A DNA stretch of 32,550 bases. It comes from Verrucomicrobiaceae bacterium. Its GTDB lineage: Bacteria; Verrucomicrobiota; Verrucomicrobiia; Verrucomicrobiales; Verrucomicrobiaceae. Position numbers and translations under genes: made by a program. Positions 25,012 to 32,550 of the stretch are shown here, one piece after another. The notes below the pieces were generated by a model. It was not told where the DNA came from, searched no databases, and saw nothing but the letters and a program-made list of their open reading frames with translations. The stretch spans positions 1-32,550 of the forward strand of contig JAEUHK010000057.1 in NCBI GenBank assembly GCA_016795465.1, written 5' to 3'. Position 1 is the first letter of the stretch. Each line of letters starts with the position of its first letter.

Positions 25012-27279
25012 ATGTCTCTCGAATGCTTTTTCCAGCCCCGCAGCCTCGCCCTCGTCGGTGCCACCGACCGTGAAGGTAGTGTGGGCCGGGCGGTGCTGGA
25101 GAATTTGCTCGGCATCAAGAACGTCCCCTCTGCGGACGTGACGCCGGATTTGTCTCACGCAAAGGCGCAAAGGCGCAAAGGTTCCAAGAAGCATTCAGGA
25201 CTTTGCGCCTTTGCGCCTTTGCGTGAGATTTCAGAGGGACTCACCCTAAGTGATGACGAGAAGAACCAATCTCTGCGGCTTTCCAATCTCTGCGGTGCTT
25301 CCTCTGAAATTCGCGTCTTTCCCGTGAATGCCAAACGCGACCGTGTGCTCGATATGCCGGCCTTTGCATCACTCTCGGCTCTGCCGGAGGTGCCGGACCT
25401 CGTGGTGATCGTGACGCCCGCGGCCACGGTGCCCGCTTTGGTCGAAGAAGCGGGAAAACTCGGCGTGAAGGCTGTGGTGGTCATCTCCGCGGGCTTCAAG
25501 GAAACCGGAGCGGAAGGCGCGAAGATCGAAGCGGAGGTCATCGGGGCTGCCAAACGCCTTGGCACGCGTCTCATCGGCCCGAACTGCCTCGGTATCATGA
25601 ATCCGCACGCGGGCTTGAACGCCACGTTTGCCACCAGCATGGCCCGACCCGGCCGCGTGGCCTTTTTGAGCCAGAGCGGGGCGCTGTGCACCGCCATCCT
25701 CGATTGGAGCCACGAGCAGAACGTGGGCTTCAGCGCCTTCGTCTCCACCGGTGCGATGGCAGACGTGGGCTGGGGCGATCTCATCCGCCACTTCGGCGAT
25801 GATCCGCACACGGAGAGCATCGTGATGTATGTGGAATCCGTCGGCAGCGATGCGGCGGGCTTTTTGGCGGCCGCTCGCGAGGTGGCGGAGCGGAAGCCCA
25901 TCGTCGTGATCAAAGTGGGCCGCACCGCCGAGGCCTCGCGTGCCGCCGCTTCGCACACCGGAGCCATGACCGGCAGCGATGATGTGCTCGATGCTGCGCT
26001 ACGGCAAAACGGCGTGCTGCGAGTCGATACCATCGAGGAGCTGTTCGACATGGCGGAGGTGCTTTCCAAGCAACCGCTGCCTGCGGGGCCGCGTCTTGCC
26101 ATCGTCACCAATGCTGGCGGCCCCGGTGCGCTCGCCACCGATGCGGTTGTGCTCGGCGGAGGAAGCTTGGCGGAGCTTTCCAAAGGCACGTTGGAGGCAC
26201 TCAATGACTTCCTCCCGGCCTCGTGGAGCCATCAAAATCCCGTCGATGTGCTCGGGGATGCCGATGCCACTCGTTACGCGAAGGCATTACAAATCGTCGC
26301 CGTCGATGAAAACGTGGACGGCGTGCTCGCCGTGCTCACCCCGCAGGCGATGACACATCCGGCGGAGATCGCCCGCGAGGTTGCTTCCTTGTCGAAAGCT
26401 TCGCCGAAGCCTCTGCTCGCGAGTTGGATGGGCGCTCAAAGCGTCCAGGAAGGCCGCACCATCCTCAACGCCGCCCGCCTTCCCACTTACGATTACCCGG
26501 ACGAGGCGGCGCAGGCCTTTGTGCGCATGCACGAACATCGCGAACGACTCGACTGGCTCCGCGATACCCAGGCCGCGTTGAAGGCCGAAAACGGCCACCA
26601 CCTTCAAATCGACCTTCCGAAGGCTTCCGGCCTCCTCAACGAGGTGCAGGCCAAAAACCTCCTCCAGGCCGCCGGTATCCCCGTGGTGCCCACTCGCGAG
26701 GCTTTCAGCGAAGACGAGGCCGTCAGCGCCGCCGAGGCAATCGGCTATCCCGTCGTGCTCAAACTGCTCTCGCCCACCATCACGCACAAAAGCGACTGCG
26801 GCGGCGTGCAGCTTCATCTCCGCGATGCCGACGCCGTGCGCGGTGCTTGGCAAGCGATCCGCCTCGGCGCGACGCAAAAGCACGGCGAGTCCGCTTTCGC
26901 CGGAGTCACCGTGCAGCCAATGATTCGCGAGAAGGGCATCGAGCTCATCCTCGGCATGACGCGTGATCCTCAGTTCGGCCCGGTGCTGCTTTTCGGAGCC
27001 GGTGGAACCCTCGTCGAGATTTTGCGAGATCGCTCCCTAGCCCTGCCACCCATCAACGAAGCCCTCGCCCGCCGCTGGATGCGTCGCACGAAGATCTTCC
27101 GTCTCCTCCAAGGCCACCGCGGTGCCCCCGCCGTCGATTTCACCGCCCTGGAGCAGGCCCTCATCCACTTCGCCCGCCTCGCCTCCGCCGATCCACGTCT
27201 CATCGAGATCGATATCAACCCGCTTCTCGCCACCTCATCGGGCGTGCTGGCGCTGGATGCGCGTGTCGTGGTGAATTAG
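25012..27279 (+). CDS. ADP-forming acetate/acyl-CoA synthetase, fused alpha-beta subunits
   Basis: This 755-residue protein joins the alpha (CoA-binding, flavodoxin-like) and beta (ATP-grasp) parts of NDP-forming acyl-CoA synthetases; related proteins include the ATP-binding half of Pat acetyltransferases. The CoA-binding domain (about 5-195) starts [15 protein letters not shown], and the ligase domain (about 205-340) carries ASH315TGAMTGSD, whose His is phosphorylated in the family. A third domain is at about 345-500 ([15 protein letters not shown]). The ATP-grasp is at about 525-750 ([30 protein letters not shown]). It makes ATP from acyl-CoA or the reverse. About 62 extra residues (38-100), encoded by a palindromic element and flanks, interrupt the CoA-binding domain. 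The ATG at 25012 is preferred over GTG 25009. Confidence 0.9.
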   Translation: MSLECFFQPRSLALVGATDREGSVGRAVLENLLGIKNVPSADVTPDLSHAKAQRRKGSKKHSGLCAFAPLREISEGLTLSDDEKNQSLRLSNLCGASSEIRVFPVNAKRDRVLDMPAFASLSALPEVPDLVVIVTPAATVPALVEEAGKLGVKAVVVISAGFKETGAEGAKIEAEVIGAAKRLGTRLIGPNCLGIMNPHAGLNATFATSMARPGRVAFLSQSGALCTAILDWSHEQNVGFSAFVSTGAMADVGWGDLIRHFGDDPHTESIVMYVESVGSDAAGFLAAAREVAERKPIVVIKVGRTAEASRAAASHTGAMTGSDDVLDAALRQNGVLRVDTIEELFDMAEVLSKQPLPAGPRLAIVTNAGGPGALATDAVVLGGGSLAELSKGTLEALNDFLPASWSHQNPVDVLGDADATRYAKALQIVAVDENVDGVLAVLTPQAMTHPAEIAREVASLSKASPKPLLASWMGAQSVQEGRTILNAARLPTYDYPDEAAQAFVRMHEHRERLDWLRDTQAALKAENGHHLQIDLPKASGLLNEVQAKNLLQAAGIPVVPTREAFSEDEAVSAAEAIGYPVVLKLLSPTITHKSDCGGVQLHLRDADAVRGAWQAIRLGATQKHGESAFAGVTVQPMIREKGIELILGMTRDPQFGPVLLFGAGGTLVEILRDRSLALPPINEALARRWMRRTKIFRLLQGHRGAPAVDFTALEQALIHFARLASADPRLIEIDINPLLATSSGVLALDARVVVN
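25153..25228. repeat. Perfect 28-bp palindromic element inside the acyl-CoA synthetase gene
   Basis: Arms 25153-25180 and 25201-25228 are exact inverted copies, with a 20-nt loop. Each arm contains tandem GCAAAGGC units, and it is read in frame as [10 protein letters not shown] ... [10 protein letters not shown] recognise this [12 protein letters not shown] sequence as a dispersed repeat seen in many environmental genomes. A further shorter inverted pair flanks it (ATTTCAGAGG at 25228, CCTCTGAAAT at 25302), and two direct copies of AATCTCTGCGG follow. Confidence 0.9.
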
Positions 27280-28253
27280 CGAAGACTGCTGATCACTGAA
27301 TTCTCTTCGACCTGAAGGCGGCCGAGCTCACTCTCCAGTTGCGCCACTTGTTGGACACAAAGACTGATTTGAGTGCGGGCGTTGGCTTCTTCAGCACGAA
27401 ACTTGGATGTCGGCGTGCCACGATACTTGGCGTCCGTAGCCATCTCAGATGCGCGAGTAGCCACTGTTTCCCAGTTGGCCTTGTTGGCGGAAACGGCCCG
27501 GATCTGAGCTTGCACCGCCACCATCTTAATCCGGAGCGCCTTGAGTTTTTCGTCCACCTTGGTGTCCGACGGCCTGGTGGACGGCGTCTGGGAAGTGGCT
27601 GCCATCGTCACGTTGTTCGTGCTGTTGGCGGTATTGTTATTGATTGAGGCGGGGCTTGTGTCCGGATTCGGCGGCGTCACCGGAGCGCGGGCGGCCTCTT
27701 CCTTGAGTTGCTGAGCAGTCTTGGTGATCGAATTGGGACCGATGTCGAATTTTTCGACCAGTTCGACCGGCAGGCTGCTCACCGGCACGGTGCCAAAACC
27801 ACCGTCATGAATGAAGGCGATGCCATTGTCGTCGATTTTCTTGATCTGCGCATTGGAAAGGACTTTCCCGTCCGCGAGTGTGACAGATGAAAGAGGCACT
27901 CCAAGGGCATCCGAGCGCACCTTCTCGATGAGCCCTGGAAAGGTAGTCACGAGGTAGCTAAGTTCGCTCTCAAGTTTGTGCTGAAGGCTCACAGCCTGGG
28001 ACTCGACCGCGGCGGCTTTTTCGTGTCTTGCGTTGGCGTCGGCGAGTTTTGCACGTGCCTGGCCGACCGCCCCGGAGATGTCTTCCCATTGTTTTTGACG
28101 GACTCTGACAGCCTCTTCCATCGTCGCAAGGGAGTCCCTTGCCTCAAGGTAGTCCGCGTTTGCCCGGTCAACGATGTCGAGATGACGGAACAGAAAAATG
28201 CCCCCCACCAATACGGCGAGGATGATGATGGGCGGCCAGAATCTGGTTTCCAT
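27276..28253 (-). CDS. Membrane-anchored coiled-coil protein of unknown function
   Basis: This 325-residue protein begins with one membrane segment (about 7-24, [16 protein letters not shown]) from ATG 28253. A long helical, probably coiled-coil, region follows at about 28-110. A compact domain at about 118-172 reads [20 protein letters not shown] ... [11 protein letters not shown] recognise this 'GK.y.nA.v..v...gI.i.H..G...vp...LP.el' pattern as a small module frequent in Verrucomicrobia, of unknown function. An Asn/Thr/Ser-rich linker at about 190-235 leads to a second helical region to the end. Its stop overlaps that of the convergent acyl-CoA synthetase. It lies 26 nt after the small lipoprotein gene, so the two are probably cotranscribed. 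An upstream in-frame extension into that gene is rejected. Confidence 0.7.
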   Translation of the reverse strand: METRFWPPIIILAVLVGGIFLFRHLDIVDRANADYLEARDSLATMEEAVRVRQKQWEDISGAVGQARAKLADANARHEKAAAVESQAVSLQHKLESELSYLVTTFPGLIEKVRSDALGVPLSSVTLADGKVLSNAQIKKIDDNGIAFIHDGGFGTVPVSSLPVELVEKFDIGPNSITKTAQQLKEEAARAPVTPPNPDTSPASINNNTANSTNNVTMAATSQTPSTRPSDTKVDEKLKALRIKMVAVQAQIRAVSANKANWETVATRASEMATDAKYRGTPTSKFRAEEANARTQISLCVQQVAQLESELGRLQVEENSVISSLR

Positions 28254-28279
28254 GGCAGAGATTAAGGGTGGCGGTTTGA

Positions 28280-28621
28280 CTAGCGGACGTTCTTCGCCTT
28301 CCAAGCGCTGACTCGGTCTTGGAGGGCAGCGACGGATTTTTCCATGGCTGTCCATCGTTTGAGGGCGGCTTCGGAGGAGGCGTCAAGCGCGATGGCCTTC
28401 TTTAGCAGATCCTCAGCCTGTTTGTTGAGCGGCCCCGCGGACCCCATTCCATTGGCACCAAGGCTGCGGAGTTGTTGATCTAGTTGCTTCATCTCCTCAA
28501 CCACTGTCGAGCGCTTCTTCAATAGGATGGCCTGCTCCGCACGCAGCCGCTCGGCCTTGTCACAGGAGGCATGTGTGATCAAAATGATGATAAACAGGCA
28601 GAGCCGGGATGCTGCTTTCAT
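28280..28621 (-). CDS. Small coiled-coil lipoprotein (hypothetical)
   Basis: This 113-residue protein has a signal peptide MKAASRLCLFIIILITHASC with a possible lipobox ending at C20 (H-A-S-C, imperfect at -3). The mature part is Ala/Lys/Glu/Leu-rich and almost entirely helical (about 22-113), likely a short coiled coil, with a Gly-rich break at about 55-63. It has no family I recognise. It is the first gene of a two-gene unit with the membrane coiled-coil protein; similar topology suggests the two act together at the cell envelope. It is divergent from the His-rich lipoprotein gene across a 161-nt spacer. Confidence 0.6.
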   Translation of the reverse strand: MKAASRLCLFIIILITHASCDKAERLRAEQAILLKKRSTVVEEMKQLDQQLRSLGANGMGSAGPLNKQAEDLLKKAIALDASSEAALKRWTAMEKSVAALQDRVSAWKAKNVR

Positions 28622-28782
28622 AAGGATGGGGACAGGGGGTATAGAGGAATGATGCTTGCGCCGTCAACTCTCGAATGACCATGGAGCGGGGTTTGTGGCG
28701 TTCGTGGCAGGCCGGGTGGTGGGCTGAATTGCCATTTGCGCCGTCAAACTCGGGCGATAGGATGGCGGCCTTGAAATTCCCC

Positions 28783-28971
28783 ATGAAGAAGTCCCTCACG
28801 ATCCTCCTCGGCGCCGCCGCATTTGTCTTTGCCTCCGTTTCCTGCGACAAGCACTCCTGGAAAGAGACCCAAGGCCTCCATGAAGGCATGCACAAGGCCC
28901 ACGGTTCCGAGCACGGCGACTCCCACGCCAAGGACGATGGCCACGGCAAGAAGGAAGAGGCCAAGCACTAA
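28783..28971 (+). CDS. Small His-rich lipoprotein
   Basis: This 62-residue ORF starts at MKKSLTILLGAAAFVFASVSC, a signal peptide with a good lipobox (SVSC, C21). The mature peptide is very hydrophilic, with eight histidines in about 40 residues (KH, LH, MH, AH, EH, SH, GH, KH) mixed with Asp, Glu and Lys. This could bind metal ions (zinc, copper or nickel), but no family is recognised. It is followed 9 nt later by the C39-like lipoprotein on the same strand. A longer upstream start at 28675 is rejected because it would bury the lipoprotein signal inside the protein. Confidence 0.6.
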   Translation: MKKSLTILLGAAAFVFASVSCDKHSWKETQGLHEGMHKAHGSEHGDSHAKDDGHGKKEEAKH

Positions 28972-28980
28972 GCCGTGCTC

Positions 28981-29586
28981 ATGCGCCGGCATGCCGTTCT
29001 CCTGATGCTCACCTGCCTGCTGAGCGGCTGCCAGAGCCTGCGGAACTGGTTCACACCCTCCATCGAAGCCGTCGGTGGTGAGTGCCTGCATGTGCGGCTG
29101 CCCGAGGTGCCGCAGACCTTTTGCCAGACTGATCCTCGCTGGGCGGAGGTCGAGCTCGGCACCTCCGGCTGCAAGCTGGGTTCGCATGGTTGTCTCGTGT
29201 GCAGCACCGCCATGGCAACCACCAGCCTCGGCGTGCGGCTTTCGCCACCGGAGCTCAATGAGCGTTTGAAGCAACACGATGGCTTCCAACCGCAGGGTTG
29301 GCTCATCTGGAATGCGGTCAGTCGTGTCACCGAAGGCAAGCTCACCGCCGATTACCACACGCGGCCACGTCATGAGTGGATCGACAGCGCTTTGAAATCT
29401 GGAGCCTTCCCGGTGATTGCCTATCCGTTGCCGAATGGAGCCCGCCACTGGGTGCTCGTGGTGGGCAAAGAAGGTCTCGACTACCTCGTGCGCGACCCGC
29501 TCACCGATGAGCCAAAGAAGCCGGTGAAGCTCAGCAGCCTCACCGATCGCATCCTGGCCGTCCGGGTCATCAAAAAGGCCGCGTGA
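28981..29586 (+). CDS. C39-like papain-fold cysteine peptidase lipoprotein
   Basis: This 201-residue protein has a lipoprotein signal (MRRHAVLLMLTCLLSGC, lipobox LSGC, C17). Residues about 47-195 match the peptidase C39-like/papain-like family. 'QTDPRWAEVELG' is followed by KLGSHGC71LVCSTAMAT (the 'G-x-x-G-C' motif with nucleophile C71), H156 (GARHWVLVV) and D172 (LVRDPL). Such proteins hydrolyse peptide or amide bonds, and some act on peptidoglycan or leader peptides; the substrate here is unknown. Extra Cys at 35, 48, 64 and 74 suggest a disulfide-stabilised exported protein. ATG 28981 is preferred; GTG 28975 is also in frame. Confidence 0.8.
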   Translation: MRRHAVLLMLTCLLSGCQSLRNWFTPSIEAVGGECLHVRLPEVPQTFCQTDPRWAEVELGTSGCKLGSHGCLVCSTAMATTSLGVRLSPPELNERLKQHDGFQPQGWLIWNAVSRVTEGKLTADYHTRPRHEWIDSALKSGAFPVIAYPLPNGARHWVLVVGKEGLDYLVRDPLTDEPKKPVKLSSLTDRILAVRVIKKAA

Positions 29587-29662
29587 AGGCTGGCTCGTGT
29601 CACACCACACTTGAGCCACAACGGCCATCCGAGTGCCACTTGGCCGCTTTTATGCCTCGTGG

Positions 29663-29682
29663 CAAAACGCGGCCAAAACGCG
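29663..29682 (+). repeat. Two direct copies of CAAAACGCG upstream of clpB
   Basis: CAAAACGCG occurs at 29663-29671 and 29674-29682, one helical turn (11 nt) apart, in the 191-nt spacer before clpB. The spacing would suit a regulator binding on one DNA face. There is no direct evidence that it does, and the match may be chance. Confidence 0.25.
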
Positions 29683-29688
29683 TGCAAA

Positions 29689-29713
29689 GCCCGCCAAATC
29701 AAGGATGGCGGGC
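29689..29713. promoter_or_regulatory. Hairpin in the clpB upstream region
   Basis: GCCCGCCA and TGGCGGGC form a perfect 8-bp stem with a 9-nt loop, 65 nt before the clpB start. There is no T-tract, so it is not an obvious rho-independent terminator. It could be a transcript structure, a terminator for the C39-like gene, or an operator. It is not a CIRCE element. Confidence 0.35.
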
Positions 29714-29777
29714 CATCCCGTTCATGTGGCATGGTTCGAGCATAGACTGTGGCTAACAACCAACCACCTGACCAACC

Positions 29778-32375
<2,598 letters not shown>

Positions 32376-32395
32376 TCCGCAACCAAAACCCCACC

Positions 32396-32432
32396 GGAGC
32401 GGGCGGGCCGCGCAAAACGGCACTCCCGCTCC
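32396..32432. terminator. Possible bidirectional terminator after clpB
   Basis: GGAGCGGG (32396-32403) and CCCGCTCC (32425-32432) form a perfect 8-bp stem around a 21-nt loop. It sits between the clpB stop and the stop of a possible convergent gene. There is no T-run, so this is a weak call. It could instead be another dispersed palindrome. Confidence 0.35.
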
Positions 32433-32437
32433 TTCGC

Positions 32438-32548
32438 TCATTGATCGCGGGATGCGGCCAGTTCATCAAGCGTCGGCAGAACAGGGGCAGAACCGGGCTT
32501 GTTAAGCTTTGCGGTTGATTGCGCGTTGGCGTGCGAAGTAGAAAAGAC
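32438..32548 (-). CDS. Possible C-terminal end of a convergent gene (partial)
   Basis: An open frame on the minus strand enters from the right edge and ends with TGA at 32440-32438. It gives 36 residues ending APVLPTLDELAASRDQ. The composition looks protein-like and the position, tail-to-tail with clpB across a hairpin, fits a real gene end. However, the stretch is too short to identify, its third-position GC is lower than its neighbours', and the frame could be chance. Confidence 0.3.
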   Translation of the reverse strand, partial: VFSTSHANAQSTAKLNKPGSAPVLPTLDELAASRDQ

Positions 32549-32550
32549 CA

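Noticed and set aside
25153..25228. CRISPR-like array
   Set aside because: There are only two repeat arms, inverted rather than direct, and the stretch is read in frame within an enzyme gene.
28675..28782. 36-residue N-terminal extension of the His-rich lipoprotein
   Set aside because: It would place a perfect lipoprotein signal peptide inside the protein.
29587..29777. Heat-shock (sigma-32) promoter or CIRCE operator before clpB
   Set aside because: A CTTGAG near 29612 has no properly spaced -10 partner, and the only hairpin (29689-29713) does not match CIRCE.

Overview
The window looks like a chromosomal segment from a high-GC Gram-negative bacterium, most likely of the Verrucomicrobia (Verrucomicrobiaceae-like). 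This is inferred from gene content. It includes a large PVC-type heme-binding dehydrogenase/cytochrome c protein, secreted FnIII/Calx-beta/DNRLRE proteins, Tat-exported enzymes, an OFA-type MFS transporter with its tiny companion protein, and a membrane coiled-coil protein with a small domain common in that phylum. Few starts carry a clear Shine-Dalgarno sequence. No rRNA, tRNA, CRISPR array, transposase or integrase is visible. No gap between genes exceeds 300 bases.

Layout. 1-2.9 kb: 3' end of a Fur-family regulator, an exported methyltransferase (-), a WXG100-like small protein, and an OFA-family MFS transporter with a 46-residue partner. 3-6.6 kb: a long dihydrodipicolinate-synthase-like protein, then divergent Tat-exported metallophosphoesterase (-) and N,N-dimethylformamidase-large-subunit-like protein (+). 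6.6-7.6 kb: a translationally coupled pair (-) of a lipoate-protein-ligase-like enzyme and a gamma-glutamylcyclotransferase-like protein. 7.7-11.4 kb: a two-gene accessory unit (+). Its first gene joins a catalytically degenerate CHAT (caspase-clan) domain to a transglutaminase-like domain with an intact Cys/His pair. Its second, overlapping by ATGA, is a cytoplasmic alpha/beta hydrolase. This is the best candidate for an undescribed system. 11.5-25 kb: a run of minus-strand genes comprising uvrC, a PPOX-fold flavoprotein, a very large ceramidase-like/LamG/heme-dehydrogenase/cytochrome c fusion, a LysR regulator, and a giant secreted gingipain-like/FnIII protein. 25-27.3 kb: an ADP-forming acyl-CoA synthetase (+). 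27.3-28.6 kb: two small envelope coiled-coil proteins (-). 28.8-29.6 kb: a His-rich lipoprotein and a C39-like lipoprotein (+). 29.8-32.4 kb: clpB (+), followed by the possible end of a convergent gene.

A second theme cuts across the genes. Short palindromic elements, several made of two small hairpins that together form a longer inverted repeat, lie in frame inside conserved proteins (clpB, the acyl-CoA synthetase, and twice in the ceramidase-like fusion). An AT-rich insert of similar size lies in uvrC, and one more inverted repeat forms the tail of the methyltransferase gene. The arrangement recalls the coding palindromic elements of Rickettsia, but the sequences here are different and of several families.
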